Part shown: piece after piece, positions 38,289 through 46,001 of the stretch
Position numbering within the stretch: the first letter of the stretch is position 1
How the letters are laid out: the number at the start of each line of letters is the position of its first letter
Assembly: GCA_963752045.1 (NCBI GenBank)
Contig: CAVVWN010000008.1
Span: 806,001 to 870,000, forward strand
Direction: 5' to 3'
Source: DATKDF01 sp963752045
GTDB lineage: Bacteria > Acidobacteriota > Vicinamibacteria > Vicinamibacterales > SCN-69-37
Length of the DNA stretch: 64,000 bases
The notes under the pieces: model-generated
Database searches by the model: none
What the model was told of the DNA's origin: nothing
Seen by the model: only the letters and a program-made list of their open reading frames with translations
Translations under genes and position numbers: made by a program

Positions 38289-39689
38289 TCAGGCGAGTGG
38301 CCGGGCCACCAGATCATAGCCTCGCGAGTCGATGACTTCGACCCGCACGAGCTGGCCGCGCGCGAAGGCGGACGGGTCGCAATCCGAGAGATACACGACC
38401 GAGTCGATGTCGGGCGCCTGGCCGGCCAGCCGGCCGGCCAGGATGAGGTCGGACTCGGCCGACGGGCCGTCGATCATGACGTCGGCCGTCCGCCCGACCA
38501 GATTCCCGTGGCGCGCCTCCACCAGACGCTGCTGCAGGCTCATCAGAGCATCGCGCCGCGCCTGTTTGGTCTCGGCTGGGACGTCGTCCGGAAGCGCGAA
38601 GGCGCGCGTGTCTTCCTCGTGCGAGTAGGTGAAGACGCCCACGTGGTCGAAGCCCGTGTCCCTCACGAACGCCTCGAGCTCGGCGAAGTCCTGCTCGGTT
38701 TCCCCCGGGAAGCCGACGATGAAGGTGGTCCTGAGCGTTACGTCTGGCAGGCGCGACCGAATGCGGGCGAGCAGCCGGTCGTAGGCCTGGCGGTTGCCGG
38801 GCCGGCGCATGCGGCGCAGGACGTCCGCGGAGGCGTGTTGCAGCGGCAGGTCGATGTACCGGCAGACCTTCTCGCAGTCGGCGATCGCGTCGAGCACATC
38901 GTCGGTCACGGTCGTCGGATAGAGATAGAGCAGCCGGATCCAGGTGAGGCCCTCGATGCCGTTCAGCCGGCGGAGCAGCCTCGCCAGGGCGCCACGCTCG
39001 CCGCGGTCGACACCGAAGAACGTCGTGTCCTGAGAAATCAGGAGCAACTCGCGCACGCCACCACCGGCGAGCTGCTCGGCTTCCTGGACGATCGAGTCCT
39101 CATTGCGGCTCCGGTACGCGCCGCGGAGCGTCGGAATGATGCAGAACGCGCACGTGTAGTCGCAGCCCTCCGCGATCTTCACGTACGCGTAGTGGCCGGG
39201 CGTCGTCAGGACGCGGGGAGTCTCGGCGCCATACAGGTACGTCGGACGTTCACGAGGGGCCGTGCCGGGTGCGGTGGCCGTCGCCCGGTTCCGGCTGCGG
39301 AACAGCGTGACCGGTGACGTGCCGGGCGCCCGGGTTTCCGGCGGCGTGGCGGAAAGGGCGGCGACGATCTCGGGCACGTCACCCGTGCCGAGCACGGCGT
39401 CAATCTCCGGAATCTCAGCCTGCAGCCGCTCCCGGTAGCGCTCGCCCAGGCAGCCGGTGACCACCAGCCGCTGGCACCGGCCGTTCCGCTTGAGCTCGGC
39501 CATCTCCAGGATGGCGTCTACCGATTCCTCTTTGGCGGCGTCGATGAACGCACACGTGTTGACGACGATGACGTCGGCGTCGCGTGCGTCTGCCGTGATC
39601 TCGTGACCCGCCTGGCGGGTGTACCCCAGCATCACCTCGCCATCGACGAGGTTCTTGGGACAACCGAGCGACAGGAACCCTACCTTCAC
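38289..39689 (-). CDS. rimO: Ribosomal protein S12 methylthiotransferase RimO
   Basis: 466 aa radical-SAM enzyme adding a methylthio group to S12 Asp. The N-terminal domain has its three cluster cysteines in SLGCPKNLVDGEVM, VNTCAFIDAAKEES and VTGCLGERY. The radical SAM CxxxCxxC is in GCDYTCAFCIIPTLRGAYRS. The C-terminal TRAM domain binds substrate. The SLGCPKN start separates RimO from MiaB. GTG39689 is preferred; TTG39701 would add four residues. It has about 50 extra residues between the MTTase and SAM domains (RNRATATAPGTAPRE). Confidence 0.93.
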   Translation of the reverse strand: MKVGFLSLGCPKNLVDGEVMLGYTRQAGHEITADARDADVIVVNTCAFIDAAKEESVDAILEMAELKRNGRCQRLVVTGCLGERYRERLQAEIPEIDAVLGTGDVPEIVAALSATPPETRAPGTSPVTLFRSRNRATATAPGTAPRERPTYLYGAETPRVLTTPGHYAYVKIAEGCDYTCAFCIIPTLRGAYRSRNEDSIVQEAEQLAGGGVRELLLISQDTTFFGVDRGERGALARLLRRLNGIEGLTWIRLLYLYPTTVTDDVLDAIADCEKVCRYIDLPLQHASADVLRRMRRPGNRQAYDRLLARIRSRLPDVTLRTTFIVGFPGETEQDFAELEAFVRDTGFDHVGVFTYSHEEDTRAFALPDDVPAETKQARRDALMSLQQRLVEARHGNLVGRTADVMIDGPSAESDLILAGRLAGQAPDIDSVVYLSDCDPSAFARGQLVRVEVIDSRGYDLVARPLA

Positions 39690-39691
39690 TG

Positions 39692-39921
39692 AATCTCGCA
39701 ATCTGGAATCTGGGATCTCAGGGCATCTGGGGACAAGGGAAGTCTCGAATCGAGAATCTGGGATCTGGAATCTGGGATCTGGGATCTGGGATCTGCCTGC
39801 CTGCGCCGGGACACAGCCGCCTGCGGCGTGACGCTCGGGTCGCCAGATTCCGAGATTCCCAGATTCCCGGATCCCCAGATGTCCTCAGATTCCAGATCCC
39901 AGATTCCCAGATCCCAGATTC
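39692..39921. repeat. Heptamer-based imperfect inverted repeat between asnS and rimO
   Basis: The left arm (39692-39796) is built of units GGGATCT and GGAATCT; the right arm (39844-39921) is the same in reverse complement (AGATCCC, AGATTCC). Arms read outward symmetrically around a GC-rich centre of about 47 bp. Both arms even share interruptions (CATCTGGGGA). Base composition is clearly lower in GC than the genes around it. No ORF is supported. Confidence 0.85.
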
Positions 39922-39933
39922 ATGATCGCCGGT

Positions 39934-41226
39934 TCAGGGGTAGAGCCGGTACAGCATGCGCGGGTAGGGAATGGCCTCGCGCAGGTGTTCCAGACCGCAG
40001 ATCCACGAGACGACCCGTTCGATCCCCATGCCGAATCCCGAGTGCGGCACGCTGCCGTAACGGCGCAGGTCCAGGTACCACTCGAACGCTTCGCGAGGCA
40101 ACTGGTGTTCCTCGATGCGCTTGAGCAGCAGGTCGTAGTCGTCGAGCCGTTCGCCGCCGCCGATGATCTCGCCGTAGCCTTCCGGTGCCAGCACGTCGAC
40201 CGAGAGGGAGACCTCGGGACGTTCGGGGTGCGGTTTCATGTAGAACGCCTTGATGGCGCTCGGGTACCCCGTGACGGCCACGGGCCTGTCGAACATCTCG
40301 GAAATGGCCGTTTCGTCCGGACTGCCGAAGTCGCCGCCCCACTCGAACGGCAGGCCCTTCTCCTTGAGTTTCGCGGCCGCGTCGTCGTACGAGATGCGCG
40401 GGAACGGCGTCTTCACGCGTTCGAGACCCGACGTGTCGCGCTCGAGCGTCTCGAGCTCGCGCCGACGCCGGTCGAGGACGCGCGCGACCACCTCGGCCAC
40501 CAGCCCTTCGGCGAGCACAATCGTGTCGTCGAGCGTGGCGTAGGCCACCTCGGGCTCCACCATCCAGAATTCCGTCAGGTGGCGCCGCGTCTTCGACTTC
40601 TCGGCTCGGAACGTGGGCCCGAAGCAGTAGACGCGGCCGAGCGCCATCGCGTTGGCTTCGTTGTAGAGCTGACCGCTCTGCGTCAGGTAGGCCGTGCCGT
40701 CGTCGAAGTACTGCACCGGAAAGAGCGTGGTCGTACCTTCGCAGGCCGACGGCGTGAAGATCGGCGTGTCGGCCAGGATGAAGCCGCGGCTGTTGAAATA
40801 GTCGCGCACGGCGTCGATGACCTCGTGCCGCACGCGCAGCACGGCCTGCTGACGTGCCGTCCGGATCCACAGATGCCGCCGGTCCATCAGGAAGTCGACG
40901 CCATGCTCCTTGGGCGTGATGGGGTAGTCGTGGGCCGCGCTGACGACCTCGAGGCCGGTTACGTCGATCTCGAACCCGCCCGGCGCCCGCGCGTCGGCGC
41001 GGACGGCGCCGTGCACGATGATCGAGCTTTCCTGTGACAGGTGGTCGGCCTTCGTGAACGTCTCGTCGCCGACGGCCGCCTTGGACATCACGGCCTGGAC
41101 GAATCCCGAACCGTCGCGGACCTGCAGGAAGTGAATCTTCCCGCTCGATCGGCGGTTGACCAGCCAGCCGTGGAGCGTGACGGTCTGGCCCTCGTGCCTG
41201 GCGATGTCCTCGATGTAGATGTTCAT
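39934..41226 (-). CDS. asnS: Asparaginyl-tRNA synthetase
   Basis: 430 aa class IIb synthetase. N-terminal OB-fold (VTLHGWLVNRRSSGKIHFLQ), then the class II core with RHLWIRTARQQAVLRVRHEV, ADTPIFTPSACEGTTTLFPV, YLTQSGQLYNEANAMALGRV, FGPTFRAEKSKTRRHLTEFW and the C-terminal SGFGMGIERVVSWICGLEHL. The absence of an AspRS-type insertion marks AsnRS. It is 13 nt after the TIM-barrel gene, so it appears co-transcribed with the AmgK/MurU-like genes. Confidence 0.95.
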   Translation of the reverse strand: MNIYIEDIARHEGQTVTLHGWLVNRRSSGKIHFLQVRDGSGFVQAVMSKAAVGDETFTKADHLSQESSIIVHGAVRADARAPGGFEIDVTGLEVVSAAHDYPITPKEHGVDFLMDRRHLWIRTARQQAVLRVRHEVIDAVRDYFNSRGFILADTPIFTPSACEGTTTLFPVQYFDDGTAYLTQSGQLYNEANAMALGRVYCFGPTFRAEKSKTRRHLTEFWMVEPEVAYATLDDTIVLAEGLVAEVVARVLDRRRRELETLERDTSGLERVKTPFPRISYDDAAAKLKEKGLPFEWGGDFGSPDETAISEMFDRPVAVTGYPSAIKAFYMKPHPERPEVSLSVDVLAPEGYGEIIGGGERLDDYDLLLKRIEEHQLPREAFEWYLDLRRYGSVPHSGFGMGIERVVSWICGLEHLREAIPYPRMLYRLYP

Positions 41227-41239
41227 GGGCGGTGCTGGC

Positions 41240-42112
41240 TCATCCTTCTTGGAACGTCAGTGGTGCCGCGAGATCATCCAGTATCGCCTGAAGACGGTCC
41301 CGCGCGCCAACCGTCCTCGCGAGCACCGCCCGTGGGTCGCCGCGCTCCGCCACTTCGAAGACGAGCGAGCCGGTGTAGCCGACCTTCCAGAGGGACGCGA
41401 GCGCTTCCGGCCACCGGATGGTGCCCTGGAAGGGCACCAGGTGACTGTCGTCGCGCCCGTTGTTGTCGTGCACGTGCGTCGTGAGGATTGCGCCACCGAG
41501 CCGCTCGACGGCGTCGCCGACGTCGCCGAGCATGTGGGCGTGCCCAAAGTCGAGGCAGAGCCCGGTGGCACCCAGATCCGTGTCCGCGTCGAGCAGATCG
41601 ACCAGGGCGTCCGGGGTCGAGAGCGGGTTGGGGATGAGCTCGAGCGCCAGTCGGACGCCCGCCTCGTCGGCCATACCGACGAGCGTCGGCAGGCTTCGTC
41701 CGAGCGCTCGGGGGTCGTTGTCCCCGGGCGACAGCGGCTGCCCCTCCGGCAGGCCGAGATGCACCACCATCGACGCGCAGCCGAGGATCCGGGCCGCGTC
41801 GAGCGCCGCCCGCATCTGGTCGAGCGCCTCCTGCCGGCGCGCCGCGTCGGCCGAGGCGAGCGAATAGGCGCGTCCCCAGACGCCGTCGGCGAAGCTCTCG
41901 CAGATGGGCCCGTGCATCGAGCCGGCCGCGAGTCCGAGCGCCTCCAGCCAGTCCCGCACTTCGTGAACGCGGCCGCGGTCGTGATAGTCGAGGTGCGTGC
42001 GCGTGGCGAAGATCTCGACGTTCGAGAAGCCCGCGTCGGCCACCGCCTCGAGATGGCGCCGGTCGAGCCGCTCGCCGTGGAACAGGTGTGTCGACAGACC
42101 GAAGCGCATCAC
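41240..42112 (-). CDS. Sugar phosphate isomerase/epimerase-like TIM-barrel protein
   Basis: 290 aa of the xylose-isomerase-like AP-endonuclease-2 superfamily. It opens MMRFGLSTHLFHGERLDRRH and shows VEIFATRTHLDYHD, MHGPICESFADG, MVVHLGLPEG, LALELIPNP, CLDFGHAHMLGD and THVHDNNGRDDSH, which supply the usual metal-binding His, Glu and Asp residues of the barrel. The substrate is unknown. It overlaps the kinase gene by 4 nt, suggesting a sugar-related step in the same pathway (inference). Confidence 0.85.
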   Translation of the reverse strand: MMRFGLSTHLFHGERLDRRHLEAVADAGFSNVEIFATRTHLDYHDRGRVHEVRDWLEALGLAAGSMHGPICESFADGVWGRAYSLASADAARRQEALDQMRAALDAARILGCASMVVHLGLPEGQPLSPGDNDPRALGRSLPTLVGMADEAGVRLALELIPNPLSTPDALVDLLDADTDLGATGLCLDFGHAHMLGDVGDAVERLGGAILTTHVHDNNGRDDSHLVPFQGTIRWPEALASLWKVGYTGSLVFEVAERGDPRAVLARTVGARDRLQAILDDLAAPLTFQEG

Positions 42113-43116
42113 GCGAGTTCCGGCAGGTGCCCCGCGAGCAGCTCGGCCATCCGGCCGAAGCGCGAGTACTTGTGCAGGTTCTCGCGCACGTGACTGAGCG
42201 TGCGGGGGATGTACTGGATGTACACGGGATTGCCGCGGGCCGTGGTTTGAAAGCCGAACGTGCCGAGCGCCTTCATGTTGCGCTGGAGCGACATCAGGTC
42301 GAATCGGGTCCTGAACTGGTCGCGCTCGTCGAGCCGGTTGGCGAGCATCAGGAAGCGATCGAGGAGCGTGTCGATCATCTCGTCGGCGATGTCCACGTAG
42401 GAATCGCGCAGGAGCGAGGCCAGGTCGTAGGTGTCGGGCCCCATCCGCGCATCCTGGAAGTCGATGACGGCCAGCCGGCCGCCGTGGAGCATCAGATTGC
42501 GGCTGTGGAAGTCGCGATGGCAGAGGACGGGCGGCTCGGCCGAAAGCTCTTCGGCGATCGCCACGAGCTCGGCCCGAAGCGCATCGCGCTCACCCGGTCC
42601 CCAGCCGACGCCGCGATAGGCCTCGAGGAAGTGCTTCATGAAGAAGTCGAGTTCCCACGTGAGCTTCGGCACGTCGAACGAGACGCCGTACGGCAGAAAG
42701 TCGGGTCCGGCAAACTCCCGGCCCCGACGTTGGAAGAGCTCGACGAGCGCAATCGCCTCGTAGTAAAGCGCGGTGTGTTCCTGAGGAGTTGCCACGCCGA
42801 GATGCGCCTGCAGCGTGACGTCGCCGAGGTCCTCGAGCGCAAGCACGCCGAGATCGCCGGCCGAGCCGAGCACGCGTGGCACCGGTGCCGACATCCGCGT
42901 GAAGAGCTCGGCCACGTTGACGAAGGGCAGGGCGTCTGCTGCGAATGGCGAGGCATGGACGGCCAGCACGTACGAGGGCCGGTCCGCTGGAATGACTCTG
43001 AAATAGCGACGGTCCGACGCGTCTCCAGTGAGGGGGACGACGCGCGTTCCGGCCTGGCCCGTCCGCTCGAGATACTCGTGGACGGCGACTGGGGTTCCAG
43101 TCGGGCTCGGCGTCAT
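42109..43116 (-). CDS. amgK: AmgK-like aminosugar kinase (aminoglycoside phosphotransferase fold)
   Basis: 335 aa. APH-type kinase with ALEDLGDVTLQAHLG (nucleotide pocket), catalytic loop CHRDFHSRNLMLHGG and metal motif AVIDFQDARMGPDTYDLASL. AmgK phosphorylates MurNAc/GlcNAc at the anomeric carbon in peptidoglycan recycling, and it typically neighbours murU, as here (4-nt overlap with the nucleotidyltransferase). The assignment rests on this pair; a different sugar kinase is possible. Confidence 0.85.
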   Translation of the reverse strand: MTPSPTGTPVAVHEYLERTGQAGTRVVPLTGDASDRRYFRVIPADRPSYVLAVHASPFAADALPFVNVAELFTRMSAPVPRVLGSAGDLGVLALEDLGDVTLQAHLGVATPQEHTALYYEAIALVELFQRRGREFAGPDFLPYGVSFDVPKLTWELDFFMKHFLEAYRGVGWGPGERDALRAELVAIAEELSAEPPVLCHRDFHSRNLMLHGGRLAVIDFQDARMGPDTYDLASLLRDSYVDIADEMIDTLLDRFLMLANRLDERDQFRTRFDLMSLQRNMKALGTFGFQTTARGNPVYIQYIPRTLSHVRENLHKYSRFGRMAELLAGHLPELA

Positions 43117-44093
43117 GGCCCCGGGATTCTCGCGGCTGGCGGATCCAGCGGAAAGAGCGCCAGGTGGTCCCGTCGCTCCACTCGGTCGGCCGGCCCGGCG
43201 AGACCCGCAGGAGCAATGACGGCGTCTCGGGCCGAAAACCCCCGCGGCACCTGCGCGCCCATCACGATGCAGTCGACCAGATCGACATCCGGTCCGATGC
43301 GGCTCTCAGCCCAGACCACCGAACGACGGATGCGGGCCGAGGCGGCAACTTCGCTGACATCCGGCTCGATCACGGCACTCGAGCAGCAACAGCTGTGCCC
43401 GGCCGCGATCGCCGCATGCAGGTACTCGCGCGGTGTGCCGATGTGGAGAGGCGTCGCATCGACCGGATGTACCCGGATGCGGCGGCGCCCGCTGGCAATG
43501 AAGTCGCGGTAGATTCCGGCGATCGTCTCGGCGCGCTCGTTGTCGGGGAGCTCCGAAAACACCTCGGACCGCGCGACCTGAACACCGATGAAATGCCACG
43601 TGCCCGCCGAACGGCCCTTCGGGACGATTTCCCGCACGACGCCGTCGGCGTCCACGCGAAGGCCGTTGAACGCGTCGGGCGCCGTGTTCGGGACGACGGC
43701 CAGCGTGATGTCGGCGCCGTGATCGGCGTGGGCCGACAGGAGCTGGGAAATCGGGAAGTCGCAGATCGGCTCGGCGTTGGCGATGAGGAGTGTCTCGGCG
43801 TCGAAGAGCGGGAGCGCGTGACGTGGGCCGCCGGCCGATCCCAGCAGGACGGGCTCCCAGGAATAGCGAACGGAAAGGCCCAGATGGGCGCCGTCACCCA
43901 CCAGACCGGTGATGCTCTCGGGGCGGTGGTGCAGGTTGATCACGACGTCCCGAACGTGCTCCCGGGCCAGCCAGTCGAGGACGCGCTCGATCACGGTGCG
44001 GCCGGCCAGTGGCAGCGCGGCCTTCGCCACCGCGCGCGTGAGGGGATCGAGCCGGGTGCCCAGTCCGGCCGCAAGGACGAGCGTCGGGATCAC
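43113..44093 (-). CDS. murU: MurU-like sugar-1-phosphate nucleotidyltransferase
   Basis: 326 aa. The nucleotidyltransferase domain starts MIPTLVLAAGLGTRLDPLTR and has KAALPLAGRTVIERVLDWLA, VVINLHHRPESI and LLGSAGGPRHALPLF. MurU makes UDP-MurNAc from MurNAc-1-P. This protein is about 100 residues longer than Pseudomonas MurU (223 aa). The extension has left-handed-helix repeats (VVWAESRIGPDVDLVDCIVM), so GDP-mannose-type or other NDP-sugar activity cannot be excluded. An odd CCCSS motif lies at the domain boundary. It heads a four-gene coupled operon. Confidence 0.82.
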   Translation of the reverse strand: MIPTLVLAAGLGTRLDPLTRAVAKAALPLAGRTVIERVLDWLAREHVRDVVINLHHRPESITGLVGDGAHLGLSVRYSWEPVLLGSAGGPRHALPLFDAETLLIANAEPICDFPISQLLSAHADHGADITLAVVPNTAPDAFNGLRVDADGVVREIVPKGRSAGTWHFIGVQVARSEVFSELPDNERAETIAGIYRDFIASGRRRIRVHPVDATPLHIGTPREYLHAAIAAGHSCCCSSAVIEPDVSEVAASARIRRSVVWAESRIGPDVDLVDCIVMGAQVPRGFSARDAVIAPAGLAGPADRVERRDHLALFPLDPPAARIPGP

Positions 44094-44150
44094 CGGGACA
44101 TCTTACTCGGGAGGAACGGGCGGGCAGTGAGGAGGGGATTTGCACTGGAG

Positions 44151-44188
44151 GGGGACGGGTCTTGCTCGCGCAAGCGAGACCCGTCCCC
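44151..44188. repeat. GGGGACGGG hairpin element
   Basis: GGGGACGGGTCT (44151-44162) pairs with AGACCCGTCCCC (44177-44188); the loop can fold as CTTGC/GCAAG. It has the same core as the terminator at 17697. It lies between degP and murU, both on the minus strand. Its minus-strand flank lacks a clear U-tract, so terminator function is uncertain. Confidence 0.65.
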
Positions 44189-44226
44189 AAGCCGTTTTCG
44201 GCCGTCTACACCGAAACGAAGACGGC

Positions 44227-45756
44227 TCAGCGCTTGCCGACGAGAACCAGCACTTCGCGGCCCTGTCGCCAGACGATGACGCGTGCCGTGCGACCCGTGG
44301 GCACCGCGTCGAGTGCGTCGGCCACCTCGTCGAGCGTGCCCGTCGCCTGTCCGTTGACCGAGAGAATCACGTCGCCGCGGATGAGGCCCTGCTGGCCGGC
44401 CGCGCCGCGCGGATCGACGCGGGAAATCACCGCACCACCGCGGCCCGTGGGCACGCCCAGCTGCCGGGCGATGCCCGGCGTGAGGTCCTCGATCTCCATC
44501 CCGAAGCCCGTCTCGATCGGCTCGCGCCGGTCCGGGCGGGCCGAAGGCGTGTCGCCGGCGACGGCGGCCTGCTCGGCCTCGAGATCGAGCTCGGCAACGG
44601 TCACCGAGAGCGTCATGGCCTTCTTGTCACGGTAAATCTCGACCGGTACCGTCGTGCCCGGCCGGGTGCGCATCACGCGCTCGACGAGTTCGCCGCTAGT
44701 GCCGACCTGCACGCCGTTGAACTCGGTGATGACGTCGCCGGGCTTGATTCCCGCGTCCTTGGCCGGCCCGTCGTCGACCGTACTCACGAGAACTCCGCTC
44801 ACGCCGGGCAGACCGAGGTCCTCGGCAAGTTCGGGCGTCATGGGCAGCCGAGACACCTGCACCGCGATCCGCCCACGCACGACCTTGCCCTCGCGAAGCG
44901 ACGGCAACAGGTCGCGGACGGTGTTGATGGGGACCGCGAATCCGATGCCGATGTTCCCGCCGCCGTTCTGGTTGCTCACGATCATGGTATTGATGCCGAC
45001 GACCTCGCCCCGGATGTTGAGGAGCGGGCCTCCGGAGTTGCCGCTGTTGATGGCCGCGTCAGTCTGGATGAGCGCCTCGTACCGGCCCGGCGCCGCCAGG
45101 GCCTGCTCGCGGCCGGAGGCGCTGACGACACCGACCGTCACCGTGTTCGACAAGCCGAATGGGTTGCCGATCGCCATCACCCAGTCGCCGGGCGCGAGTT
45201 GAGAGGAGTCTCCGAACGTGACTTCCGCGAGCGACGCGTCGGGCGGAATGGCCACCTTGAGCAGCGCCGAGTCGGTCAGCTCGTCCTGGCCGATGACCTC
45301 AGCCGCGAGGCCGGGCAGGCCGAGCGACATGTCCATGTCGTAGAGGTAGACCTCGACCTTGTCGGCGCCGTCGATCACGTGCCGGTTCGTCAGGATGTAA
45401 CCCGTCTTGTCGACGATGAACCCGCTGCCGGCGCCCTGAACGAACTGGGGCTGTTCGGGGTCGACGCCGAATCCCTCGGGCAGGCCGGGGAAGAGCTCAC
45501 GCAACCCGCTGCGACGCTCCCGCGTGCCCTCGGTGCGGATGCTCACGACGGCCGGACCGGACGCCTGCGCGATGCGCCGGAACGTCCCGGCGTCCAGCGG
45601 GCCATCGAGCGCCTCGCTGTTCATCTCGGGCACGGTCATCGAGCCGGCAAACGACATCGGGGTGATGTCGAGTCGCGAGGCGATGACCATGCCCGCGACC
45701 GCGCACGTCAGCCCGATCAGGACTCCGTAGAAGATGGGTGATCTCTTGGTCGACAT
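44227..45756 (-). CDS. DegP/HtrA-family periplasmic serine protease
   Basis: 509 aa. N-terminal membrane anchor (IFYGVLIGLTCAVAGMVIA), then a trypsin-like domain with catalytic His in ILTNRHVIDGADKVEV, Asp in DELTDSALLKV and Ser in AAINSGNSGGPLLN. Two PDZ domains follow (DDGPAKDAGIKPGDVI and DPRGAAGQQGLIRGDVILSV). The family handles misfolded envelope proteins. It is divergent from the VWFA gene across 245 bp; a minus-strand TATACT about 50 nt upstream may be its -10 box. Confidence 0.94.
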   Translation of the reverse strand: MSTKRSPIFYGVLIGLTCAVAGMVIASRLDITPMSFAGSMTVPEMNSEALDGPLDAGTFRRIAQASGPAVVSIRTEGTRERRSGLRELFPGLPEGFGVDPEQPQFVQGAGSGFIVDKTGYILTNRHVIDGADKVEVYLYDMDMSLGLPGLAAEVIGQDELTDSALLKVAIPPDASLAEVTFGDSSQLAPGDWVMAIGNPFGLSNTVTVGVVSASGREQALAAPGRYEALIQTDAAINSGNSGGPLLNIRGEVVGINTMIVSNQNGGGNIGIGFAVPINTVRDLLPSLREGKVVRGRIAVQVSRLPMTPELAEDLGLPGVSGVLVSTVDDGPAKDAGIKPGDVITEFNGVQVGTSGELVERVMRTRPGTTVPVEIYRDKKAMTLSVTVAELDLEAEQAAVAGDTPSARPDRREPIETGFGMEIEDLTPGIARQLGVPTGRGGAVISRVDPRGAAGQQGLIRGDVILSVNGQATGTLDEVADALDAVPTGRTARVIVWRQGREVLVLVGKR

Positions 45757-46001
45757 GTCTCCTGCTCCGCCTATCGATAGTTGGTCGGCCCGACGGGAAT
45801 ATCGGACTACATCCTTGTGAGTATATCGGTCTCAATCGGTTGGACGCGCCATCGTCTCCGAAAGTTTTGGACGGGGCCGGGCTCGTGCCCCCCGCCGCAC
45901 CCCGGCTGGACCTTTGGTGGCGCTTCTTCCATAATCAAGGTTCCGAAGACAGGCAGGCGGCGGCCAATCGCCGCACGAAGGCGGACGCGAATCCGCGGCG
46001 A

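Noticed and set aside
39692..39921. CRISPR array
   Set aside because: Repeat units are 7-mers without unique spacers and form an inverted, not direct, repeat. No cas genes are near.
45738..46001. Upstream extension of the VWFA gene
   Set aside because: The 88 extra codons lack similarity and push the signal peptide inside the protein. The start at 46002 fits a secretion signal.
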